From contig NC_071672.1 of the NCBI RefSeq assembly GCF_028554725.1, positions 30,834,944 to 30,898,943 of the forward strand: a DNA stretch of 64,000 nt. The letters are read 5' to 3'. The notes below the pieces were generated by a model, which saw only the letters and a list, made by a program, of their open reading frames with translations, did not search any database and was not told the DNA's origin. This stretch comes from Zeugodacus cucurbitae. Its lineage: Eukaryota; Arthropoda; Insecta; Diptera; Tephritidae. Below, in pieces: positions 1 to 10,890 of the stretch (position 1 is the stretch's first letter; every line of letters begins with the position of its first letter). Made by a program: the position numbers and the translations under genes.

Positions 1-373
1 ACACAATGCTAAGCTAATGGTAATTTCATTTGAAAAGTTTTAAATCCTGGCAAAACAAACATGTCTACCGACGACACATTTCCACTTTTTTCAGCCATTT
101 TTGTATGGTTATCAAAGTCGCTTGCGGCTCGCGTTAACGGTTTTTTATACTTCGTGGACCGTTTAACAGTAGCGTCAGTGTGCCAATGGCGGCAACTCGC
201 AACGTATATGTATGTGAATGTTCTGTCCGACGATTATAACAACAACAACTGAAGGAAGGACAGGTTGAAACAGTTTAAAAAAAAAACGAAAAAATAATTA
301 ATGTGCGAAAATTCTCACAGGATGTGGCTGGTTTATGTAATTAAGCCAAAGTCAATGCCAAGTGGGAAATGCG
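1..373. other. A+T-rich DNA without a recognised feature
   Basis: No repeat family or coding similarity was recognised here. A 63-codon open frame at 61-252 ends in AAC repeats and has no recognisable domain. Confidence 0.4.
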
Positions 374-814
374 TTAACACACCATATTACCGGGTGAGGT
401 TACTTTTTTTTGTTTTATACTGAGAATCACAATTGCGATGCATATGATTTTAAGTAAAGTGGGCGTAAGTTTTGTTGAAAAGTGGTCTTTCCAACGGAAT
501 GGAGGTCTTCCTCTACCTCCTACAGCGGGTACTGCATCGAACACTTTCAAAGCTGGAGTGCTTTTGTCCATTCGACCAATATGACCTAGCGAGTATGTTA
601 ATTCGTCGTCGTATAACTCGTACAACTCATAGTTCCATCGTCTGCGGTATTCGCCGTTCAAAGGTGCATTAATCTTGCCCAAAACCTTTCTCTCGAAAAC
701 TCCTAGCGTCGTTTCATCGAATGTCGACATCGTCCACCCTTCTACACTATTAAGCAGGACGAGTATAATGAGAGACTTGTAGTTTCGTTTTTGTTCATTG
801 ATAGCTGTATGCAT
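374..814 (-). pseudogene. LINE reverse-transcriptase C-terminal relic (family L1a)
   Basis: This is a decayed 3' part of a non-LTR retrotransposon ORF2, downstream of the RT catalytic core. On the minus strand it keeps fragments such as ETTLGVFERKVLG, NGEYRRRWNYELYELYDD, LGHIGRMD and PALKVFDAVPA. These match, with losses, the better copies at 26095-26580 (minus) and 23349-23735 (plus). The arginine-rich block between YDD and LGHI is missing and the last ~35 residues are out of frame. The copy is 5' truncated, as is usual for target-primed integration. The best copy of the family has RTE/jockey-like RT motifs, but the clade is uncertain. Nothing suggests it is still active. Confidence 0.75.
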
Positions 815-821
815 TTGAGGT

Positions 822-1405
822 AAGGCATTACTCGTTTAAAAATTGTCGAAATCGGGCTATAAATTTTCAAGGTCCCAGATAACGAACATAAAGACCTCAG
901 TGCTCATGAATAAACCGGTAAACGGCTCAGATATTTTAAAGAAATTCGGTGGAAATCTTTTTCAACTAATAATGTGTCTCTGTATCAAAAATGGGTGAAA
1001 TCGGACCAATACAAGACATTATCCGTATACATCGGTTCATATGCGAAATATTTTAGCCAAATTAAGTGAGCGTATAATGTAGCTTGGTGGTGAAAATGTG
1101 TGAAATCGATTAAGGAATTTCCTCAGGCCCCATATACAATATATGTGACCTGGTCTACGAAAAGGGAGCTAACGTGCGAAAACTAGTTTTCAATCCGAAT
1201 CAACAAAAAAGTGAAAATTGATTTTTTGACACCTAAGCCCCCTTTCCGTAGACCAGGTCACATATAATGATTTTCGTTATCCTGTTGGACTTTATGCCGA
1301 ATATATAATATATTGTGTGTTATCTTAATATAATTAAATAAATAATTTGCGAAAGTATAGAATCTTCGGTTACACCCCAACATACACCTTCCTTTCTTGT
1401 TGCAA
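822..1405 (-). repeat. DINE-1-like repeat, 5' part, broken by a MITE
   Basis: Read on the minus strand this starts with the family's 5' end (GGTGTAACCGAAGATTCTATA, here with a substitution) and TACTTTCGCAAATTATTTA at about 1340-1385. It continues through the body (cf. 13750-14300, plus) and stops near 822. A 119 bp MITE sits at 1144-1262. The 3' half of the family unit is missing. It is non-coding and more diverged than the copies at 44252 and 48834. Confidence 0.7.
1144..1262. mobile_element. 119 bp MITE with TA target duplication
   Basis: Terminal inverted repeats TGTGACCTGGTCTACG at the left end and CGTAGACCAGGTCACA at the right differ at only one base over the first ~23. TA flanks both ends (1142-1143 and 1263-1264), as expected of a Tc1/mariner-type non-autonomous element. 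Removing it joins the flanking DINE-like sequence into the order seen in the copy at 13735, which confirms insertion. No coding capacity. Confidence 0.85.
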
Positions 1406-2238
1406 ATAAAAATTATTGAAACGCTCAAGGTAGTTATAGTTTCATACATTTCAAAGTGGTAAACTTAGTAAATTTATAAGTTCTCATTCTGAGTATATTG
1501 ATAATCGGATATTTATATATATATGAATAATTGGCGTAGGAACCGTTTTAAGCGATTATAGCCAAGAAAGTCGGACATTTACCACGCCCAAAAATGACGT
1601 CACTCTAAAACCTCAATTTGTTTCAGTTGGTCGCAATAGGAAGCAGCATGTGTGGTTTAAACTATATTGAAATTGGTCGCAACTAACTCTAACATGAATC
1701 ACCATAACCCACAAAAGAACTACGAGTTAGAGAGACTTCGAGTTATGAAAGGTAATTTGTAAGAAATGTTACATCTATTGCCAATTCAAGAGTTCAATTT
1801 ATGGAGAACTTCGAGTTATGGAAGCTCCACTGTCGGCATAAGTAGTTGTCAGGCGAATCAATATTTGGATTCTTTTCACACTCAATATTTTCCGATTTGC
1901 AACTTTACTTATATCTTCTGGGAAATTGCAAATCTTGCATGGCTCATTAAGCTTGCACAAGAATGAATTCTTGGCGACACAATGAACGTTTGAATTTTCC
2001 CTTTATATTTTTATAATGCGAAAGTGCATTCGTCAAATAGCTGTATGTGTATGTAACAGACGACTGCAGTTATTTCTTAGCAATCTCTAATCATGACGAA
2101 AACTGAATCCTCATACGACAGTACGCGGAGTACACTGATTTCAAATCAAACTACAAATTGTATGCATTTTATATATCTATGTTAAAATTATTGGCCGCCA
2201 TTTTCACCAACGCGTATATAAAACTCAAGTCAAATGAC
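1406..2238. repeat. Low-complexity DNA with a LINE tail and a short dispersed repeat
   Basis: At about 1530-1580 the minus strand carries the last ~50 bp of the L1a LINE family (GGCTATAATCGCTTAAAACG), next to a TA microsatellite at 1513-1522. At 1685-1835 lies a short repeat shared with 51250-51370, including the shared string CTATTGCCAATTCAAGAGTT. Neither holds a coding region. Confidence 0.5.
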
Positions 2239-2241
2239 TTA

Positions 2242-2559
2242 CTGCCTTCCCTAAATAAAAGCGTTGGCGGAACGTTTTTTTCCGCTCAGCGTTAGCGTCG
2301 ATGCGCCATCCCTAAATAAAAGCGGAAACTTTACGTCAAATATCAAAATGTTTACTTGAATTGTTGTTGTGAAATTTTATTGAACGGAGAAACTTCGTTT
2401 TTCGCAGCCAACTTTACTTCGGAACGCTCTGTCAAAATAGAAAATTTCAACCGCTCAGCGTCGCCGTCGCGTTATTTAGGTATGCGCTATACAAATTGTA
2501 TGGGCATGAGAATTTTTTGACAGTTTTTTGCCGCTGGCGCTTTTATTTAGGGAAGGCAG
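2242..2559. mobile_element. PIF/Harbinger-type MITE, possibly nested
   Basis: Inverted ends CTGCCTTCCCTAAATAAAAG and CTTTTATTTAGGGAAGGCAG enclose 318 bp. Both flanks are TTA (2239-2241 and 2560-2562), the 3-bp target typical of PIF/Harbinger. The internal sequence again contains TCCCTAAATAAAAGCGG (2310-2326) and, inverted, GCGTTATTTAGGTATG (2470-2485). This suggests a second copy inside the first, or duplicated subterminal motifs. Non-coding and moderately GC-rich (CGCTCAGCGTTAGCG). Confidence 0.8.
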
Positions 2560-2562
2560 TTA

Positions 2563-4039
2563 GTTAAAGTCTGGGTCAGAAACAGTACCAGAAACTGTCT
2601 GGCGTCACTATTCTCATTTATGGACACGCACACACACGCATGTAAAGCCAAGTGAACGCCGTAAAGTATGCAGCATTTTTTCGTTAACCGGCGGCAGTAA
2701 TTCTTTCTGACAGTACAATGCGTTTACGTAGTCTGCTTTTAGGCGCTATTAAGCAATGTAACTTTCATTTATATGTATATATCTATATATATATATTATT
2801 CACACAATGCACCTACGAACTGATTTTCAAATCAGCTGTGACACTTTGAAAAAAAAAAAACGCATCAATTTCCGTCTACTTAGTCTGGCTGCTGGCGTGC
2901 AGCAACTATTGCAAAGGCGCCGCTATTTAACAATTTTTACTGTACTTTTACACCGTTCATACACTGAAAAAGTGCCACACACGCAGCGTCTACCATAGTC
3001 TACGGCCTGCACATTGTGACTTTTGATTGTTCTCCTTAAATTTCTCAGATTTGCTCAAACACAAGTAGCCGTGCGTTAGTTTAAATACGAAATGCTTGCA
3101 TGTTAAACAGCAGCATGTGAACATGGTGTGTATGAAAGTTGCAACATTTCTCCAAGCATATGCGCACAGGCAGGTCGTTGATGAAAAAAGCACAGCTTCA
3201 TATGAAAAAGTCTCGATAAAACAGAAATAGAAATAAAAACAAAAACAAAGAACTCCACACGCAAACAGGCATGTCTGCGAAAGTTGCAGTTAAAGTTAAA
3301 GTAAAAGTAAAAGTGCTGAACACAATAAAAACAGTTATGACGAATAATTCTAAATACATACATATGTATGTATGTACATAGTTGTGTTAACCACTGTTTG
3401 TGGAACTTATTCGTTGCCACACTTATATGCATGTGCGTTTGTGTATGTCAATTACAACCAACTATTGTATCCCGGTAAAAAATCTTTGGATTAATACCAA
3501 AATCGAGTAATAAAGGAGTAAACTTGTTCATCCATTTCGAGCATTAAGTCAGCAATAAAGCCATTTTCGTTAGTTTTTACAAACATCGTTTGTTTCCTCG
3601 CTTTTTGATACATTTTGGAGGAATAAACGAGGTTTATAAAAAAAGATAAAGCACATAAAAAAAGTTGCATTTATAATAAATGCTGTAAATTCTAAAAACT
3701 GATGGAGAAAAACTGATTATATTGGTCCATCAAAGCCTCCAGACGTAAGAGCTTTCCTTAGCAGAAGAGCAGATTAAAAACAAAACTTTTGTTTTTTGGT
3801 GAGATCTGAGTTGTTATAGTGTCACAACTCAAAAAAGTCGATTTTTCAGGAGAGTGGTTTAAAGTTTTCAATTGTCTCTTATTCACCAAATATAGACAAA
3901 TGCCATAAGTGTATTGGAAAAACAAGTGGCATGTAATATATTTAATAAAATGATGATCATAAGTGGACTAAAAAGAGCGTGATAAGGGTGTTTCTTAGGC
4001 ATAAACATGACCCCTTTGAAATTATGTCGTTATATGTCA
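2563..4039. other. No recognised gene
   Basis: A+T-rich sequence with TATG microsatellite at 3361-3376 and homopolymer tracts. Open frames at 2990-3193 and 3103-3432 on the minus strand are Cys/Phe/His-rich low-complexity translations without a family match. Confidence 0.4.
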
Positions 4040-4950
4040 GCTGAATTCAAAAAAGTCGGAGGGACACGATAAAATTACTCCAAAAATGCTAATTGAGTTA
4101 CCAAATATTGCTTTAACAGTGCTCTCCTTGCTCTTTAACGCTATTCTCAGTTTCGGTTACTATCCAATTTCATGGAAAAAGTCGCAGATCATCATGATAG
4201 AAAAACCAGGGAAAGACTTGACAAAACCGTCTTCATACAGACCAATCAGTCTTCTAACCTGTCTTTCTAAAATATTTGAAAAGGTGTTACTATCAAAGAT
4301 GTCTCCTTTCCCAATGAAAATAATGTAATACCAACGCACCAATTCGGTTTTCGTGCAAAACATCGCACTGTAGAACAAGTAAATAGAATTACTAACGAAA
4401 TAAGAAGGGCGTTCGAGTATAGAGAGTACTGTTCTGCTATATTTCTAGATGTGGCTCAGGAGTTCGATAAAGTGTGGCATGACGGGCTTTTATATAAGAT
4501 TAAAAAAAGCTTACCACTCGAAATGCATAAAACCTTGGAGTCTTATTTAAAAAATAGAAAATTTACTGTCAATGTAGGAGACTTCATATCTGAAGAAGAT
4601 CAAAAATGCTTAGAACAATCACGTGCTCACCATGATACATGCGTAATGAAAATATCCATAAAGATCTTGGTATTCTCATGGTAAAGAAAGAAGTAGAGAA
4701 CAGCAGACACAAATATTTATCCAAACTCCGAGATCATCCAAACCCATTGGCTAACGCTTTAGTACATTCTTGCAATCAATCACGCCTAAAAAGAAGAGAT
4801 ACATATGCCAGCACACTGATTAGCAACGTTTCACCAAAACAACTCAATCACTTGGTTGTGCTTGTCTAGTTTTAATTAGAATTAAGATTTTATAACTTAT
4901 TGTTAGGCTCAAAAGAGCAGATTCAATAAATAAACAAATATTGAAAAAAA
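4040..4950 (+). pseudogene. Jockey-type LINE reverse transcriptase relic
   Basis: Part of an RT that would copy element RNA at a nicked chromosomal target. Reading from about 4066, the fragments KITPKMLIELPNIALTVL, GYYPISWKKSQIIMIEKPGK and SYRPISLLTCLSKIFEKVLL are the RT N-terminal blocks of the jockey clade. A frameshift near 4310 moves the reading to PTHQFGFRAKHRTVEQVNRI. Then comes FLDVAQEFDKVWHDGL, which is motif A with its aspartate kept. After SYLKNRKFTVNVGDF (about 4580) the frame jumps to a C-terminal piece (NIHKDLGILM) ending in HVVLV-type sequence at 4868. Motifs B, C (YADD) and D are therefore deleted. A short 3' UTR with AATAAATAAA at 4924-4933 and an A-run at 4944 follows. The 5' end and ORF1 are absent. 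Confidence 0.8.
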
Positions 4951-6639
4951 AGGCCGGAAATATAAAAAAAAATCGGCGCCATAAGTTAAATGTGTCGTTT
5001 TTGCCGAAAAAAAGCAACATGAAAAATTTAATTTCCTTTTCACAAATATCGTTCTAACATAAAATATGTCGTTCTTTCTGAAAAGAAAACCAAATTCACC
5101 TTGTGACAATATGTGTTGCAACACAAAATACGTCTTTCTTTCCGAAAAAAAACCACAACTCAAATGTGTCGTTGTTGTGGTTAAAAAATATTGCAACATA
5201 ACAAGTTTAATAACGGCACATTCTCATTTCACGGTTTATTTTGTAATGAAATTTTTGTAGAATATAAACGATGAAATTGCGCACATTTCGGTATACTCAG
5301 CTCAAAAATCGTGTTTTTTGAGTTATGACTCTATTCATGTAAATGAGTGATATGTTATTTATTTTTTACAAATTTTGCAGAATCCGTTAAAGAAAATTTT
5401 ACATCATGTGGAGACTTTAAAATCGAAACAGTGAGATTCACTAAAATCTGCTCCCACATTCAACTCTTCGTAAATATTAAAATTACGTCTACCTTTTTAA
5501 CCACATTGAATAACTATTTCTTATATCTTAAAAATAAAAAAAATTAATAAAAATTGTCAACTATTTACAACACTGTTTATGTTTGTGTGTGTCGGATTCC
5601 TGCTCTTTTTCGTGCTCTTTCTGGAGACAAAAAAGATTACTCCCTCTGCTCTCGTTTCGGAAGTCCAAAAGAGCTCAAAAGAATGCTCGGTATGCTCTCC
5701 ATTTGGAGTTTAAAAGGAGTGATCCCTCGTAAGGACATGCTATGTTAAAAAGGAGTAATAAATGCATGGACCACTGAGCATTGTGGAGTAATCCATGGCT
5801 CGCAAACGAGCGATCTAAGATTAATCTTTGGATGATCGGATTATTTACTTTATTCATAGAAGAGCCCAAAAACTGGGTGATGCCCGAAAATTAGTAACTG
5901 ACTAAGTTCTAGTGTGTATTAGCGCCATTATGTACATACATACATACATACATACATACAAAATGTATGTTTATATGCAATACACATAGATTTACTAAAC
6001 TAAACTCTTATTGGCCGTTTTGTCAGCTTACCGTTGAGTGAATTTTTAACAGCATTTACCCACTAATAAGATTAGTGAACTATGGTTTTGTGATATTTTT
6101 AAATTGAATAGTTGTAGTAAGGAGCGCTAATAATTATGCTTCGTTCCACATGTTGCGAGTGTATAATAAACGAACGACAATTTGGTTATTGAAAACCCAC
6201 TCTCACTGCTCTCTCTTTTATTCTTCACATATCAATACATATCCTCAAACGCATAAGGTTGTAGACAAAGAGCAATCCGCAAGTATTCTTTCTTCATATG
6301 CTGGTCGTCATTTCCCATGTGGTACTTGCAACATGCTCTTAATGCAATCTTACTCTTTTGTGTGGTGTGTTATTCGAGACCACACGCTTTAAAAGCTTCT
6401 ACCTACATATATATTAACAGCGCGAAATATGTGTACACATTTCCAAGCGTACACCGGTTTATCCTGCTATTAAAAACTGATATCCGTGTGAAGTTTCCAA
6501 TAATTGTATACCTCTACCACTCACCTAATTACCAATTTGGCAAATCGTAAATATCGAAATTTTGTTATTCCTATAACGTGAGTTTTTCTTCAACTTAAGG
6601 ACAGCGCTTCTCTAAGTTACGTTGAGTCTTGAAATTGTC
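4951..6639. repeat. A+T-rich DNA with a CATA microsatellite
   Basis: No gene was recognised. At about 5931-5960 there is an uninterrupted (CATA)n tract. At 4990-5200 short phrases containing TCGTT(C/T)TTTC and CGAAAAAAA recur three or four times at ~60-70 bp spacing, a weak degenerate tandem repeat. Confidence 0.5.
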
Positions 6640-6915
6640 GTTTGTTTAAAAATTGTCAAAATCGTACTATACATTTTCAAGGTCCCATATAACAAACAAG
6701 AAGACATCAGTGCAATGGATAAATTTTGACGGAAAATACCAGCAAATCGCTCAGATATTAAAAAAAAAAATCAGAAATTCCTCTAATAATGTGCCTTGGT
6801 GCCAAAATGAGTGAAATCGGGTCATAACTCCTCCTAGCTACCTAATCTTAGTGCTTTCAAACATCCGGTGGGCTGTATACCGTATATAACGTGACAAGTT
6901 GTACACGCTGGAGCA
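6640..6915 (-). repeat. DINE-1-like repeat, internal fragment
   Basis: This aligns on the minus strand with the 5'-half body of the family and with 825-1000 on the same strand, sharing phrases such as AATTGTCAAAATCG and CATTTTCAAGGTCCC. Both family ends are missing. It abuts a mariner relic. Confidence 0.5.
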
Positions 6916-6989
6916 GAGATATAAAGTGTGATCGAGGTTCTCTATACTAATTTTATAATGAAAAACACAGAAAATTCAAATTTAATGGA

Positions 6990-7170
6990 AAATTTAAAAA
7001 ATAATAAAATTTAAACAAATTTAATTTAATTAATTATCATTCGAAGTAAATTCTTAGGCATTTATTTTTCAAAGATTATCTCTTTCAAATGTTGGTCGAG
7101 GATTTCGGCTGGTAGCTTTCGAATGACACGAGTGGGGATTTGCTCCGAGGCCTGAATCGAAGCGGGATAG
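6990..7170 (-). pseudogene. Mariner-type transposase C-terminal relic
   Basis: On the minus strand the translation reads IPTRVIRKLPAEILDQHLKE and IIFEK, followed by a stop, then MPKNLL. It matches the minus-strand relic at 19170-19575 and resembles the C-terminus of the transposase at 62549-63202 (IRAIPAEMLEKV, EIIFKK). Only about 45 C-terminal residues remain and the DDE/D catalytic region is absent. Confidence 0.6.
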
Positions 7171-7289
7171 TTTATTTATTATTTCAATAATATATAATAA
7201 AATCAATCGCCATCGATAGCAACCGGTAGTTATCATTTGGTGTCAGCTCAGCTCCGCTCCTATTGTCCAAAGCTGGTCGCATCTGGGCG

Positions 7290-7540
7290 TACTCAAACCC
7301 CTTTTCACGACAAAAGTACCATACACAGATTACACAGATACAGATTCATCATCATCGTTTAGCTTTACAGCTATTTGTGAGCTTTGGCCTGCTGAACAAT
7401 ACGCCTCCAAGCTACACTGTCTTTTACGGTCTCTCTCCAGTTTTCCAGTCGGGGTTTCTTCGTACCGCCTGCATTGAACTTGGCCTTCCACTTGCTTTGC
7501 CGACGAATGCTTTTACCTTCTTTTGGGCACAGACATAACT
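7290..7540 (-). pseudogene. LINE 3' end with GAT-repeat tail
   Basis: The minus strand encodes WKAKFNAGGTKKPRLENW followed by VAWRRIVQQAKAHK and a stop. It then runs into GATGATGATG. This is the typical C-terminal tail of an RTE/CR1-like ORF2 plus a simple-repeat 3' tail. The order (W..V.D..AWRRIV.QAK) is distinct from the L1a family in this window, so a second LINE family is likely. The rest of ORF2 is missing (5' truncation). Confidence 0.55.
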
Positions 7541-7619
7541 ACAAATTACTAAAGCCATATATTGGAAAATAATGGATTTATTTTTACTAGAACACATATT
7601 CGATCAAAGTACTGAAATA

Positions 7620-7790
7620 TTTAATTGGTGGACACTGAAACCTCTATTGGATTTACGCTCACCGTCGAGATTTTTGTACACCAAAGTGAGGTGTCCGCCT
7701 TAGAGAGGGTCATTTGTTCTAAAAATTTAACTTGATGCATGAAACAATGTCCGCTCAAGGGAAGGTTTCTCTGTAGTTCGCAAATGAATA
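7620..7790. repeat. Pogo/jerky-type MITE relic
   Basis: The left part CACTGAAACCTCTATTGG and right part AAGGGAAGGTTTCTCTG form imperfect inverted ends, with GTCCGC in between. Related phrases (GTCCGCTTA-type, TTAACTTGGTACATGAAA) recur at 56170-56310, and a fragment (TCTCTAAGGCGTACACC) at 12600-12680. Pogo-like ends with CAGT.AAACCTC are well known in animals; the assignment is tentative. Confidence 0.4.
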
Positions 7791-8754
7791 AAGCAATACT
7801 ACCAACACCGATTTCGACACTTCCATACCGCCAGATCGGTTGAGTACCGCCGTTACTTCAAGGTCAACAACTCAGTAACGTCCACAGCTTGTTGCCGCTA
7901 AATGGCGCTATATTTTACATATTTGTAGAGCGATCATCATTACATTTCAGGGGGTCAACTTGTAATGTAACGTTTCCTTAAAGCTGTTTGCGTTAATAAT
8001 GAGTGCGTACTAATTGTTGCATGCCATTCGCAATTGCTACTGCTCGTTTATTTAATAAAAATTAGTGTACCAAAGTTGGCCTCATTTGCATGGAACTGCG
8101 GTACATACTCGTGTAAAGTTAAAATAACGTACGAAAAAAATTCTCAGAAATAATGTAATGTATGTACACCTCACAGACCCTCACTTAAGTACAGCGTATT
8201 TAAACCTAAAAGCCAATTCCAAAACCCATTTGTGTGGCTTTTGTCATTTTCTCATATAAATCAAAGCTTTACCAACATATCTCCAACTCCCATACCCCCT
8301 CCACAAGCGGGTTTGTCATTACACGCCAAATTGCTAAGTGCTTCGTGGCATTTTTTCAGTCTCGTATTTTTATCCATTTTCGGTATTTTTGTATTATAGG
8401 ATTTCGTAGGGTTAGCTTCTGTGGATTGGTTGGTGTGTCTCCTTGGGCGTTTTATTGCTTAGCAGATGTCCTTCACGCTCTGCACTTCGAAAAGAGTACG
8501 CGCGAAGAGTTAGAGCTTTACAAATGCGCACAATCAAATTAAAGCGGTAGAAATGAAAAAAATACACTTTTTTCCATACACTTGTTGTACGCCACCTAAT
8601 AAAATGCGATTTAAGTCGGTTGTGTTTTGTTGTCTATTTGCGGTGGGTTTGCTGACTGTAAAAATGTGCACTGCGTGGATGGGTGGGCTTCGGATGTTGG
8701 ATTTGCTGTCACTTTGGGTAATGGGCAGTATAAGCAACACAACGGGTAAATCAA
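7791..8754. other. Unassigned, locally unique sequence
   Basis: A 102-codon frame at 8234-8542 and an 89-codon frame at 8553-8822 are present but show no recognised domain. The second runs into the DINE-like repeat, so it cannot be a real gene end. No feature is supported. Confidence 0.35.
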
Positions 8755-9705
8755 GTATAACAAGTAAGGAAGGGCTAAGTTCGGGTGTAACCGAACATTT
8801 TATACTCTTTATTAATAATTAAGGAATAATTCCTTCCAAGCAAGTGGAAGGCTATTTCACCCACATATTCGTCATATATATTGTATATTGAAAGTTGGAA
8901 ACCCTAATATTACGTTAGAAGCACCGAGGTCCTCAAGTTCGATATATGGGACCTTAAAAACCTATGGTCCGATTTCGGCGATTTTTAGAATGGGGCTGCC
9001 ACACTATAAACGAAGTATTTGTGCAATGTTCTGCACCGATATCTTCACTAGTGCTTACTTTACATATTGTAAAGTAAACGATTCAGATCGTCTTCAAAGT
9101 TCTGGTATATAGGAAGTAGGCGTGGTTGTGAACCGATTTGGCCTATTTTCACAACATGGGATATAAAGAAACCAAGTTTTATTGAAATCGGTCGAGTAGC
9201 TCCTGAGATATGGTTTTTGGCCCATAAGTGGGCGACGCCACGCCCATTTTACATTTTGTAAAAATATCTGAGTGCAGCTTCCATCTGCCATTTCTTAATT
9301 TTAGTGTTTCTGACGTTTTTCGTTAGTGAGTTAAATCACTTTTAGTAATTTTCAACCTAACCTTTGTATGGGAGGGGGGCGTGGTTATTATCCGATTTCT
9401 TTAATTTTCGGACTGTATTAAGAAGTGGCTAAAAGAAACGACTGCAGAAAGTTTGGTTTATATAGCTTTATTGGTTTGCGAGATATATACAAAAAACCGA
9501 TTTGGGGGCGGGGCCACGCCCACTTCTCCAAAAAAATTTCATCCAAATATGCCCTTCATAGTGCGAACTCCACTCTTCACCCTGATCACTTTGGTATATA
9601 TAACCCTATATCTAACTCGTTTAGTTTAGGGTGTTACAAACAACCGTTATGTGAACAAAACTGTAATACTCTCTTTAGCAACTTTTGTTGCGAGAGTATA
9701 AAAAT
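8755..9705 (+). repeat. DINE-1-like repeat copy
   Basis: It begins with AAGTAAGGAAGGGCTAAGTT and the small palindrome GTTCGGGTGTAACCGAAC. It ends with AACTTTTGTTGCGAGAGTATA near 9695. The body includes TGGGCGTGG-type and CCACGCCCA motifs and ends in CTGATCAC...TATATATAACCC. The section with the GGAC tetranucleotide tract is deleted. The open frame at 9425-9712 lies wholly inside this repeat and is not a gene. Confidence 0.8.
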
Positions 9706-10219
9706 TGAGTGATTTAATTTCCGTGCTTGTCACTTCCACGTCACAAAAGCGGAAAAAGTAATGTCCCTAAATATTGTGGTAAATAATTTCCGAGAAAATC
9801 TGTTTTTTGTGCTTGTTTATAAACGACCATATTGCTATACATATGAACATACATGTATGGAAGATATAAAAAAATTTCTGCTTCAGAAACTTAACCAAAT
9901 AACTGATAATTTTTAAAGAATAATCAGATACCAAAAATACTAATATAAACCGCAAATAAAGTGTTTTCTTAAAAGTCAGTCTTACAGCATAAAGCATCCG
10001 TGCTCATAGCTGGCAGGTGCATGTGACTTAGGGAATCCGGGTGTTTAGAGGAGTGCGTGTCTGGGCACTCAAGAATCTTCGCACACTTCGATTTCAACCC
10101 GTGGTTATTGAATCATCACCATTGCGCCGAACATACCCCTGGCGACAACTTCTTTACCTCTTATTCCTTCAAGGCACGTTTGGGTGGGAAGGAGTCGTTG
10201 GGGGAGAGTCCCCGAAAAG
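9706..10219. other. Non-repeat DNA, then decayed LINE sequence
   Basis: 9706-10030 shows nothing recognisable. From about 10041 the plus strand is probably the upstream part of the LINE relic that follows, but no motif can be named. Confidence 0.35.
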
Positions 10220-10890
10220 CTCACTTCTTCATGCTTGGGTCGAAGTTGGCTGGAAAGGTAGGCGGGAAAGTTTACTGTTGGAAACTTCGCACCAACCTTA
10301 GTTTCAGGCTAGCCGACAATTTTGTTTTTTTTTTTTTGCTGCTATAAATTGCTATTAAGGCAGCGGCGGAAATATTGCTTCGGAGCGCAGCAACCTATCG
10401 AGAATTGACTATCTACTCTGATAGTAGAGCGGCGTTGTTATACTTTTCGTTTAGACTGGTCTGTGTCAGGGAATTGTCAGGCTGATGAGCCTGACGTTGA
10501 GAAACGTCAGTCTCATTATTAGTAGCATGGAAACATTTAGGCGCACTGTTGTACTATTGCCAGATCCTTCTGCTCTACGACCACAGTAAAGTTCACCTCC
10601 TCTTTGTCGTATGGGTGCTAACTTGCAATAGTCCCATCGGATCTAAGGTTAAAAATCTTACCGGTTGCTAGCTGTAGCAGTTATATGGGAGAGGACGAAT
10701 TGGAATCAACTCATCACTTTCTAGAGGAATGCCCCGCCTTTGCGAGATCATGAAAAAGATTTTGCTGTTTCAACCGCGCGAAATAGCGGATATAAACGTG
10801 AAAAACCCCTGCAGATTTGTAGTAGGTTCAAGGCGCTTGGTCGAATCCTCTGTAAGGAGGGGTGTTGGCTTCACAAACGACTGTTTGTTC
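10220..10890 (+). pseudogene. RNase H domain relic of an R1/LOA/I-type LINE
   Basis: RNase H degrades the RNA strand of the element's hybrid. In order I read FFMLGSKLAGKVGGKVYCW, where the usual TDGSK first aspartate is lost; then NLSFRLADN; KAAAEILLRSA with the glutamate kept; ELTIYSDSRAALLYF with the second aspartate kept; and, after a frameshift, SGNCQADEPDVEK, corresponding to the GN.+ADELA motif. Near 10690, EDELESTHHFLEECPAF matches the Cys/His C-terminal motif of these LINEs. At least two frameshifts and a missing catalytic aspartate make it dead. A second piece of the same kind of C-terminus lies at 27455-27580 on the minus strand. Confidence 0.7.
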
